64,000 nt of DNA, taken from NCBI GenBank assembly GCA_963719855.1, contig CAVRDK010000004.1, positions 992,001 through 1,056,000 on the forward strand. The letters are read 5' to 3'. The position numbers were made by a program, and so were the translations under genes. Positions 37,029 through 44,047 of the stretch are shown one piece after another. Within the stretch, counting starts at the first letter, position 1; each line of letters begins with the position of its first letter. Under the pieces are notes generated by a model that did not search any database, was not told where the DNA came from, and was given only the letters and a program-made list of their open reading frames with translations. The DNA is from CAIQPV01 sp963719855. Lineage in GTDB: Bacteria > Pseudomonadota > Gammaproteobacteria > Burkholderiales > Gallionellaceae.

Positions 37029-37229
37029 TTAGTGATTAAATAACGAAGCCGACTCCTGCTCCGTTAAATCCAGGTAAACGAATGTATCTCTCACTGCCAA
37101 AGTACCTGACAACTGTTTTTTTGAGTCCGTTACATTGGGAAATAACGTACTCGAACTAACTCGATCTTTAGTATAGCCAAGGCTTAACCATGGTTCGTCT
37201 GCTGGATAGAGAGGAGTTTCGATTATCAT
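37029..37229 (-). CDS. Hypothetical small protein, 66 aa
   Basis: Unrecognised (MIIETPLYPADEPWLSLGYT...SGTLAVRDTFVYLDLTEQES). A strong AGGAAGGA ribosome site precedes the ATG. Probably co-transcribed with the 63-aa gene downstream. No membrane segment or known motif. Confidence 0.5.
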   Translation of the reverse strand: MIIETPLYPADEPWLSLGYTKDRVSSSTLFPNVTDSKKQLSGTLAVRDTFVYLDLTEQESASLFNH

Positions 37230-37516
37230 GCTGTTCCTTCCTGAATTCGCCTCCGGCAGTGAAAGAGAAATTTCCTTGTACCCAGATCAAGAGTAGGACG
37301 GAGACTGATGCGATATTGTTTCAGTTCATTGCGTGTTGATCTGTTCGCCAGCACACACAGCTTGCAGAGGCATCAATCGCGAGCGATGCGTCTGTTACCG
37401 CAGCCTACAAGTGCTAAGCATGCTTCCAGAAAGCGTAGAGCGGCATGCTTGCGGTTCAGTCAGCGGGAGAACGGCACCCCACGCACTACAAACAGCTTTC
37501 AAAACCCCCCGTTACC
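37230..37516. other. Intergenic stretch upstream of zapB
   Basis: No convincing gene. It contains nested inverted segments around 37398-37460: ACCGCA pairs with TGCGGT and AAGCATGC with GCATGCTT, which could fold into a stable hairpin. An unannotated non-coding RNA is possible but unsupported. Confidence 0.35.
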
Positions 37517-37518
37517 GT

Positions 37519-37548
37519 TTGACTTGTCAGCTTTTTCTGAACTATAGT
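37519..37548 (+). promoter_or_regulatory. Strong sigma-70 promoter of zapB-zapA
   Basis: TTGACT (37519-37524), 18-bp spacer, TATAGT (37543-37548). The predicted start of transcription, 7-8 bases after the -10, coincides with the A of the ATG at 37556, so the message may be leaderless. Confidence 0.7.
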
Positions 37549-37555
37549 TCGCTCC

Positions 37556-37756
37556 ATGCAAACAGAATTGAATGTATTGGAAAGCAAGCTGGCACAATTG
37601 GTGCAATTGAGTCGGCATTTGCGGGTTGAAAACCATCGGTTGCGCCAGGAATTGGCAACTGCCTTGAGTCATGGCCGCCAGTCCGACGACAAGATAGATA
37701 GTGCGCGCGCACGCATCGAACACCTGTTGGCGCAGATCCCGGAAGAAGAATTATGA
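37556..37756 (+). CDS. ZapB-like coiled-coil protein (TIGR02449 type)
   Basis: 66-residue, almost fully coiled-coil protein (LNVLESKLAQLVQLSRHLRV, then NHRLRQELATAL) of the small family encoded before zapA in proteobacteria. Expected to act in cell division or Z-ring organisation by analogy with ZapB. The stop overlaps the zapA start by 4 bp. No Shine-Dalgarno is visible, consistent with leaderless translation. Confidence 0.8.
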   Translation: MQTELNVLESKLAQLVQLSRHLRVENHRLRQELATALSHGRQSDDKIDSARARIEHLLAQIPEEEL

Positions 37757-38067
37757 GCAGCGATAAAGTTGATACTCTGGATGTCACCATCCTCGACCGT
37801 GAGTTTCGTATTGCCTGCCAAAAAGACGAGCGCACAGAACTGCTTGAAGCGGTCGCTTATCTCGATAAAAAAATGCGCGAGATTCGCGATCTGGGCAAGA
37901 TCGTTACGGTGGAACGCATCGCCATCATGGCCGCCCTGAATATTGCCCACGAGCTACTAACCACGCGCCTTGGCAGCGGTTTTGACATGGGTGATTTTAA
38001 GCGTAGAATGAATAGCATGCAGGCAACTATCGATGCAACGCTTGCGGAGCAGGATGAGTTGTTTTAG
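37753..38067 (+). CDS. zapA: Cell division protein ZapA
   Basis: 104-residue ZapA: an N-terminal globular part (DTLDVTILDREFRIACQKDE...VAYLDKKMREIRD), then a C-terminal coiled coil. It crosslinks FtsZ protofilaments. The order zapB-like, zapA, 6S RNA is conserved in proteobacteria. Confidence 0.93.
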   Translation: MSSDKVDTLDVTILDREFRIACQKDERTELLEAVAYLDKKMREIRDLGKIVTVERIAIMAALNIAHELLTTRLGSGFDMGDFKRRMNSMQATIDATLAEQDELF

Positions 38068-38070
38068 AGG

Positions 38071-38250
38071 TTTGTCCCCTGCGGTGTTCGTCAGGCTCAT
38101 AATTCTTTGAACCGATAAGCTTTGCTTAGGTCGCGCCCCTTGATGTTGCTGTTGTGCGCATCCCTTGCAGATGTACCTGATGTAACTGGGAACCGGCCCT
38201 CTTGAACCCAGGTTCAAGACATTGAGTCAACGGCACAGGCGGGGGGCTTT
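38071..38250 (+). ncRNA. ssrS: 6S RNA
   Basis: Position directly after zapA and the conserved hairpin CTTGAACCCAGGTTCAAG near the 3' side identify 6S RNA. The 5' GTCCCCTGCGGTG can pair with the 3' CACAGGCGGGGGG to form the closing stem. 6S RNA mimics an open promoter and sequesters sigma-70 RNA polymerase in stationary phase. The usual downstream ygfA-like gene is absent. Ends are approximate. Confidence 0.88.
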
Positions 38251-38260
38251 ATTGGCAGGT

Positions 38261-38298
38261 AAACCCGGCACGAGATTTTTCTGTGCCGGGTTTTTTTG
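38261..38298 (+). terminator. Rho-independent terminator after 6S RNA
   Basis: Stem CCCGGCAC / GTGCCGGG with an ATTTTTCT-containing loop, followed by seven T residues. Confidence 0.9.
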
Positions 38299-38427
38299 CG
38301 CCGGGATTTCACGAATGGCCTATTGCGCTCTTCTGTGTTTTGACTTGTTGGCCTCGCATCCGCGCAGTTAAGACAAAGGCGAACAGATTGAGGAGCCGAC
38401 GCATATTGAAAGGCTCGTCGAACTTGG

Positions 38428-38614
38428 GGGCAAGTCTCAATACTGTTCGCTTAATAAAAATTCCGTTCGCCCCATAGAGCTTTTGGTCGGGCACCCGCCT
38501 GAGCTTGTCGAAGGGTTCGGGTTGCGTAGCTGGTGGTTCGACAAGGCCTTTAGTCCTGAGCGAAGCCGAAGGATCACCACGAACGGTTTAAGCGAACAGT
38601 ATTGGGGCAAGTCT
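38428..38614. mobile_element. 167-bp MITE with 10-bp target duplication
   Basis: Terminal inverted repeats CAATACTGTTCGCTTAA are perfect over 17 bp (element 38438-38604). The direct repeat GGGCAAGTCT flanks it on both sides (38428-38437 and 38605-38614). The interior carries the GAGCTTGTCGAAGGG and CCTGAGCGAAGCCGAAGG REP-like motifs and CCGTTCG/CGAACGG inner repeats. No coding capacity. The transposase family is not identified. Confidence 0.85.
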
Positions 38615-38747
38615 ATAAAAAATGCATATTCCCCAGACCCAACTCGCACGCATAATTGACCGCCACAAGTTGGGCTATTGCAAGAATGTTTCGTAGTAAA
38701 ATGAGACTGTCATATTTTCCACCGCAGTATTTATTTCCAGTCCCTTC

Positions 38748-40781
38748 ATGAACCCATTACTTGATTTTTCCGGCCTGCCGCGTTTTGCGGAAGTCCTTCC
38801 CGAACACGTCGCTCCGGCGGTTGATCAATTGCTGACGGAGAACCGTGCGCTGGTTGCGCGCCTGCTGGCCGATGCTTCAACTCCCACTTGGGACAACTTC
38901 ATGCAGCCGTTGGATGACGCCAACGAGCGCATGTCGCGCTCTTGGGGGCAGGTGGGCCATTTGAATGCAGTGATGAACAGTCCCGAGTTGCGCGAAGTGT
39001 ACAACGCCAACTTGCCGAAGATCACTCAGTATTACGCCGAGCTGGGGCAAAACCTCGATCTGTTCAACAAGGTGAAAGCGATCCGCAACGGCGAGGAATT
39101 CGCGACTCTGAGCGCGGCACGGCAGAAGATAATCGAGAACGAATTGCGCGACTTCCGCTTGGGCGGCGCGGAATTGCCGGAAGATAAGAAGGCGCGTTTC
39201 CTCGCCATTCAAGAAGAGTTATCCACGTTGTGTTCGCGTTTTTCCGACAATGTGCTGGATGCTACCAACGCCTATTCCTGGCTGGTCGAGGATGAAGCGG
39301 ATATGTCCGGCATTCCTGCCGACGAGCGGCAGGTCGCCGCCGAAGTAGCGCAGGCCGAAGGAAAAACTGGCTGGCTGTTCACGCTGAAAGCGCCTTCCTA
39401 CGGCCCGCTGATGCAATACGCCGACAATCGCGCTTTGCGTGAGCGCATGTACCGCGCCTATGTGACGCGTGCCAGCGAATCGGGGAAAACAGAGTTGGAC
39501 AACACGCCGCTGATGGCGCAGATATTAAAGCTGCGCGCGGAAGAAGCGCAGATGCTCGGCTTCGCCAATTTTGCCGAGCTGTCGCTGGCAACCAAGATGG
39601 CGACCACGCCACAGCAGGTGATGGATTTCCTGCGCGAGCTGGCGCGGCGCGCGCGGCCTTTTGCCGAACACGATCTGACAGAATTGCGCGAATTTGCCAA
39701 ATTGCAACTTGGCCTTGCTGATTTGCAGGCATGGGACGTGGGCTACGCCAGCGAACATTTGCGCCAGCAGCGTTACGCTTTCTCCGAGCAGGAGGTGAAG
39801 CAATATTTTCCTGAAGACAAGGTGCTGCCGGGCATGTTCAAGGTAGTGGAGACGTTGTACGGCTTGAGCGTTCGCCCTTCGCAGGCGCCCCTGTGGGACG
39901 AGACGGCGCGCTTCTTCGATATTCTCGATGGAGACAGCAAGCTGGTGGGGCAGTTTTATCTCGACCTGTATGCGCGTAACAGCAAGCGCGGCGGGGCGTG
40001 GATGGACGACGCCATCACGCGTCGACGCATCAAGTCCGGCATTCAGACACCGGTGGCTTATCTCAACTGCAACTTTGCTGCGCCGCTGGGCGGCAAGCCT
40101 GCATTATTTACGCACGACGAAGTCATCACCCTGTTCCACGAGTTCGGCCACGGTCTGCACCATCTGCTGACGCAGGTGGAAGACCTCGGCGTATCCGGCA
40201 TCAGCGGTGTGGAGTGGGATGCGGTTGAGTTGCCCAGCCAGTTCATGGAGAACTTCTGCTGGGAATGGGACGTGTTGCAGGATATGACGCGCCATGCGGA
40301 CACCGGGGGAAAACTGCCGCGTGCGCTGTTCGATAAAATGCTGGCGGCGAAGAATTTCCAGAGCGGCTTGCAGACCTTGCGCCAGATCGAGTTTTCCCTG
40401 TTCGACATGCGCTTGCATGGCGACTATGACCCCATCGGCGGCAAGACCATCCAGCAATTACTGGATGAGGTGCGCGACGAGGTGGCGGTGCTGATCCCGC
40501 CCGCATTCAACCGCTTCCCCAACAGCTTCTCGCACATCTTTGCGGGCGGCTATGCGGCTGGCTACTACAGCTACAAGTGGGCGGAGGTACTGTCCGCCGA
40601 CGCTTACAGCCTGTTTGAGGAGAATGGCGTACTCAACATGGCGGTGGGCCTGCGCTTCCGCGATGAGATTCTGGCGGTGGGCGGCAGCCGCGACGCAATG
40701 CAATCGTTCGTCGCATTTCGCGGGCGGGAGCCGACGATTGATGCACTGCTGCGCCATAATGGCTTGGTGACAACCAATTAA
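38748..40781 (+). CDS. prlC: Oligopeptidase A, M3 family zinc metallopeptidase
   Basis: 677-residue cytoplasmic thimet-type oligopeptidase that degrades short peptides such as cleaved signal peptides. The zinc motif HEFGHGLHH lies at residues 464-472, with the downstream ligand region in GISGVEWDAVELPSQFMENF. Length matches the family. The start at 38748 (MNPLLDFSGLPRFAEV) is the standard one. It is followed 13 bp later by the DUF4124 gene. Confidence 0.95.
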   Translation: MNPLLDFSGLPRFAEVLPEHVAPAVDQLLTENRALVARLLADASTPTWDNFMQPLDDANERMSRSWGQVGHLNAVMNSPELREVYNANLPKITQYYAELGQNLDLFNKVKAIRNGEEFATLSAARQKIIENELRDFRLGGAELPEDKKARFLAIQEELSTLCSRFSDNVLDATNAYSWLVEDEADMSGIPADERQVAAEVAQAEGKTGWLFTLKAPSYGPLMQYADNRALRERMYRAYVTRASESGKTELDNTPLMAQILKLRAEEAQMLGFANFAELSLATKMATTPQQVMDFLRELARRARPFAEHDLTELREFAKLQLGLADLQAWDVGYASEHLRQQRYAFSEQEVKQYFPEDKVLPGMFKVVETLYGLSVRPSQAPLWDETARFFDILDGDSKLVGQFYLDLYARNSKRGGAWMDDAITRRRIKSGIQTPVAYLNCNFAAPLGGKPALFTHDEVITLFHEFGHGLHHLLTQVEDLGVSGISGVEWDAVELPSQFMENFCWEWDVLQDMTRHADTGGKLPRALFDKMLAAKNFQSGLQTLRQIEFSLFDMRLHGDYDPIGGKTIQQLLDEVRDEVAVLIPPAFNRFPNSFSHIFAGGYAAGYYSYKWAEVLSADAYSLFEENGVLNMAVGLRFRDEILAVGGSRDAMQSFVAFRGREPTIDALLRHNGLVTTN

Positions 40782-40794
40782 GATTGGGGGCGAC

Positions 40795-41316
40795 ATGAAG
40801 AATCTTTTGTGGGCAGGATTGCTGGTGTTGGCAATCGGCAGCGTACAGGCAGGGGGGTTATATCGCTGGGTGGATAAATCCGGCAATGTGCACTACGGCG
40901 ATGTGCCGACGGAAGACGCCGCGCAGGTCGAGCAGAAGAAATTCGTCACAGCCCCGGAGACTGAGGATGCCAACCTGCCTTATGCAACACGCCTCGCACG
41001 GCAAAATTTTCCGGTGATACTTTATGTATTCGCCGATTGCGATGACCTATGCCAAAAGGCACGAGATTTTCTGAAAAAACGCGGGGTTCCGTTCACAGAA
41101 AAGACTCTGACCACCAAAGAGGATGTTGATGATTTCAAGAGGAAGTCTGGTGTCGATACAGTACCAACACTTAGCGTAGGCAAGGATTGGCTTAAGGGTT
41201 TTGAGACCGGACAGTGGAACAGCGAACTGGACATCGCGGGTTATCCCAAAACCGCCCCTTACCGCCCGCAAGCACCGTCTGCCACTCCGCCAAACAAGCC
41301 TGCGGCGAAAAATTAA
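40795..41316 (+). CDS. Periplasmic DUF4124 / glutaredoxin-like protein
   Basis: 173 residues: signal peptide (MKNLLWAGLLVLAIGSVQAG), DUF4124 (LYRWVDKSGNVHYGDVPTED), then a glutaredoxin-like domain (about 68-135, PVILYVFADCDDLCQKARDF...GVDTVPTLSVG) and a Pro-rich tail. The active-site cysteines have CX3C spacing rather than CXXC, which may be a family trait. Thiol-redox function in the periplasm is inferred. Confidence 0.85.
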   Translation: MKNLLWAGLLVLAIGSVQAGGLYRWVDKSGNVHYGDVPTEDAAQVEQKKFVTAPETEDANLPYATRLARQNFPVILYVFADCDDLCQKARDFLKKRGVPFTEKTLTTKEDVDDFKRKSGVDTVPTLSVGKDWLKGFETGQWNSELDIAGYPKTAPYRPQAPSATPPNKPAAKN

Positions 41317-41340
41317 CTTCACACTAGAGGAGTGCGCACG

Positions 41341-41592
41341 ATGGAAACTATCCCAGCCGGATTAAAGCCAGCCAGCGGTTTATTGCCAGGCATCGCGCTA
41401 ATTGCCGCAACGCTGATTCTCGCTGCCTGCGGCGGAAAACCCCAGTCGCCTCAGCCGCCCGCGCCGCAGACCGCGCCCACCCAGATGTTCCAGCAAGAAC
41501 GCGGGGCGCTCGACAAGGCCAAGGGTGTGGAGCAAACCGAAGCCAAGAGCGCCGAGGATTTGAAGCGGGAAGAAGAAAAGCAAACGAAGTAG
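41341..41592 (+). CDS. Small lipoprotein
   Basis: 83 residues with a signal sequence and lipobox LAACGG (lipidated Cys near residue 31), then a Pro/Gln-rich segment and a charged C-terminal helix (GALDKAKGVEQTEAKSAEDL). The start at 41341 has GGAG 8 bp upstream; the in-frame GTG at 41332 is too close to that site. Function unknown. Confidence 0.75.
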   Translation: METIPAGLKPASGLLPGIALIAATLILAACGGKPQSPQPPAPQTAPTQMFQQERGALDKAKGVEQTEAKSAEDLKREEEKQTK

Positions 41593-41654
41593 ATATCATG
41601 CGCATAGCCACATGGAAATGCAGGTTAGATGAACTTCGTGGGTACTCAAGGGTT

Positions 41655-42023
41655 TCAGCTATTTCGCTGCAAGCGGTGCAGCAGTTTGGCGATCTCCAGC
41701 AATGCACGCTGATTGTCAGGCGTGAGATTGCGGAAATGCTGGCGGAGTTGGATAGCCTCATCGGTGTAGTCTGATTCATTTGCTCCCAACAGTTCAGGTA
41801 CATCTTGGGCAGAATTCTCAGCCCCCTCAACTGCTGCATGGAGAGCCGACACGGTTGTTTCCAGCGCAGAGGCAATCAACCGCAGCGATGCAGGGGATGG
41901 CTGCTGCACGCCGCGTTCAATGCGGGATAGATTGCTCGGATCGGATTTAATGGCGAAAGCCAATTGCTCCAATGTTTCGCCGCGCTTCTTTCTAACAGCC
42001 CGAATTATTTGTCCGATATTCAT
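41655..42023 (-). CDS. XRE-family HTH regulator (possible restriction controller)
   Basis: 122-residue protein with an N-terminal XRE/Cro HTH (IIRAVRKKRGETLEQLAFAI, then DPSNLSRIERG) and a C-terminal helical region. Divergent from the type III mod gene with a 145-bp shared region containing two related palindromes, one 16 bp from this ATG, suggesting that it represses itself and mod like a controller protein. It is longer than classical C proteins (about 80 aa). Confidence 0.85.
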   Translation of the reverse strand: MNIGQIIRAVRKKRGETLEQLAFAIKSDPSNLSRIERGVQQPSPASLRLIASALETTVSALHAAVEGAENSAQDVPELLGANESDYTDEAIQLRQHFRNLTPDNQRALLEIAKLLHRLQRNS

Positions 42024-42038
42024 AGTCGGCGATTGTTG

Positions 42039-42106
42039 TGGCGATTTACGCCAATCGCAAAGCTATTGGCCGCATAACGCAATATAATTGGCGTAATACG
42101 CCAATT
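42039..42106. promoter_or_regulatory. Operator pair between XRE gene and mod
   Basis: Perfect 21-bp palindrome at 42086-42106 with 10-bp arms (AATTGGCGTA, central A) and a related dyad TGGCG-ATTTA-CGCCA at 42039-42053. A TATAAT at 42083-42088 on the plus strand overlaps the main palindrome, so binding would block the mod promoter. Probable site of the adjacent XRE regulator. Confidence 0.7.
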
Positions 42107-42168
42107 TATTGTTCAATGCGCCATGACAACAAATCGCATTATCCACACAGTTCCGGTAGGACGTTACG

Positions 42169-44046
42169 ATGCCTGAGTTAATCTTCAAGGGCAAAGAGTT
42201 CGTTTATAACCACCACCTCGCTGTGCCGTTCCGGCCACTGGTGCCTCATCCTGACAAGTCCATCGGCGAAGCGCGGATGGACGGCAATCTCATCATCCAC
42301 GGTGACAACCTGCTGGCCTTGAAATCACTATTGCCTATGTATGCGGGCAAGGTAGATTGCGTATTCATCGACCCGCCCTACAACACCGGCAACGAGGGCT
42401 GGGGCTATAACGACAACGTGAATAGTCCGTTGATGCAGGAATGGCTCAAGTCTAATCCGGTGGGCATTGAGGATGGGCTACGGCATGATAAGTGGCTTGC
42501 GATGATGTGGCCGCGTCTGCGGCTGTTGCATGAACTACTCGCCGATCATGGTGTTCTATGGATGACACTCGATGCAAATGAAACTCACCGTGCCATTTCA
42601 TTGATAGAAGGAATATTCGGCGAAGGTGAGATTCTGTCAGTTATAACCACAGAAGCGAATCCACGAGGCCGACAATCGGATACGTTTTTCGCGACAGTAA
42701 ATGACTATTTGATTTGCGTTGCAAAAAACAAGGATGAGGCTAGCCTTAGGGGGCTTCCTGCCAGCGAAGAATACAGTGATGAGTTCAAAAATGTAGATGC
42801 CGATGGTAGTAAATGGAGAGAGCTTGGGCTTCGCCAGCGTGGAGCTGATTCGCTACGAAGTGATCGTGAAGATATGCATTTCGACATATACGTCTGCCCA
42901 ACAGACGGATCAATATCACTTGAAAAAACGGCAATACACACGGAAAAAGTGGTGCCTAAAAAATCAGATGGTCGTGATGGTCGCTGGAGCTGGTCGCCAG
43001 AATATGTAAAAAAAGAAATATCGAGGGTGTATGGCCGCAAGGTAAAAGGGCGTGATGGACAAGTGCGCTTTGATGTGTTCTACAAAGATTCTATTGATCG
43101 TGGCGGTGAGGTTCGCCGACAAAAACCACGTACTATGTGGCCAAGCGAAATTGCAAATACGGAAATCGGTGGCACTGAACTTACAAATATCTTTGGCAAA
43201 AAGATGTTCGACTATCCCAAGCCAAGATCGCTGCTAGAAGCAATTCTGGAAATATCCACTACAAAAAATAGTTTGATTCTCGATTCCTTCGCGGGTTCGG
43301 GTACTACAGCACACGCCGTGCTGGCAACCAACAAGAAAGACGGTGGCAACCGCAAGTTCATCTTGGTGGAATGCGAAGATTACGCTGATACCCTCACCGC
43401 CGAGCGGGTGCGGCGTGTGATCGGGGGGTACGACTTTCAAGGCACTCAACGTGAAGAACTATTAAAAAAAACCATCACATTCACCGACCTGAAAAAGGCC
43501 GACAAGCTACTCGACCAAATTGCCAGCATCGAGAATCTGGACGGACACCGCTTCGACAAGATCGAGAAAAAGGTGAGTGAGGGCAAGTTACTCGTTGAAG
43601 GCGTGAAGTCCATCGCCGAACGGACGGAAGGCTTGGGTGGCAGCTTTACCTTCTGCACGCTGGGAGCTGCCATTGAGATGGACAAGATGCTGACGGGCGA
43701 AACCTTGCCAACGTTCGAGCAGTTGGGCGCATTGCTCTACCACATGGCTACCAACGAATCATTCGACGCCGCCATGTCATGGGAAAAGGAAGGTCACGGG
43801 TATCTGGGCGAGTCAACGAATTTCCATGTTTGGCTCATCTACCAGCCTAACCTCGATTTTCTCAAATCCCGCGACGCGGCGCTCACGCTATCCAAGGCCA
43901 AAGCATTGGTAGAGGCCAAGTCCGGCAAGCGGCATCTTGTTTTCGCACCAGCCAAGTTCGTTTCGCAAAAGCTACTGGCCGAGGCAGGCTTGCCGGTTGA
44001 GTTCGCGCCACTGCCCTTTGCGCTTTATCGTATAGAGCGGAGTTGA
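42169..44046 (+). CDS. mod: Type III restriction-modification methyltransferase Mod
   Basis: 625-residue adenine-N6 DNA methyltransferase. DPPYNTGN starts at residue 68 and the AdoMet-binding FAGSG lies at 374-378, so motif IV precedes motif I, the beta-class order typical of type III Mod. The long segment between them (about 190-340) would hold the target recognition domain. No homopolymer or tandem repeat suggestive of phase variation is seen. The stop lies 1 bp before the res start, so the two form an operon. Confidence 0.93.
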   Translation: MPELIFKGKEFVYNHHLAVPFRPLVPHPDKSIGEARMDGNLIIHGDNLLALKSLLPMYAGKVDCVFIDPPYNTGNEGWGYNDNVNSPLMQEWLKSNPVGIEDGLRHDKWLAMMWPRLRLLHELLADHGVLWMTLDANETHRAISLIEGIFGEGEILSVITTEANPRGRQSDTFFATVNDYLICVAKNKDEASLRGLPASEEYSDEFKNVDADGSKWRELGLRQRGADSLRSDREDMHFDIYVCPTDGSISLEKTAIHTEKVVPKKSDGRDGRWSWSPEYVKKEISRVYGRKVKGRDGQVRFDVFYKDSIDRGGEVRRQKPRTMWPSEIANTEIGGTELTNIFGKKMFDYPKPRSLLEAILEISTTKNSLILDSFAGSGTTAHAVLATNKKDGGNRKFILVECEDYADTLTAERVRRVIGGYDFQGTQREELLKKTITFTDLKKADKLLDQIASIENLDGHRFDKIEKKVSEGKLLVEGVKSIAERTEGLGGSFTFCTLGAAIEMDKMLTGETLPTFEQLGALLYHMATNESFDAAMSWEKEGHGYLGESTNFHVWLIYQPNLDFLKSRDAALTLSKAKALVEAKSGKRHLVFAPAKFVSQKLLAEAGLPVEFAPLPFALYRIERS

Positions 44047-44047
44047 T

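Noticed and set aside
36807..37229. Firm toxin-antitoxin call for the 66/63-aa gene pair
   Set aside because: Only size and arrangement suggest it; no known toxin or antitoxin motif is visible, so it is left as hypothetical.
42169..44046. Phase-variable repeat in mod
   Set aside because: Many type III mod genes carry tandem repeats; none longer than short A-runs (for example near 43465) was found here.
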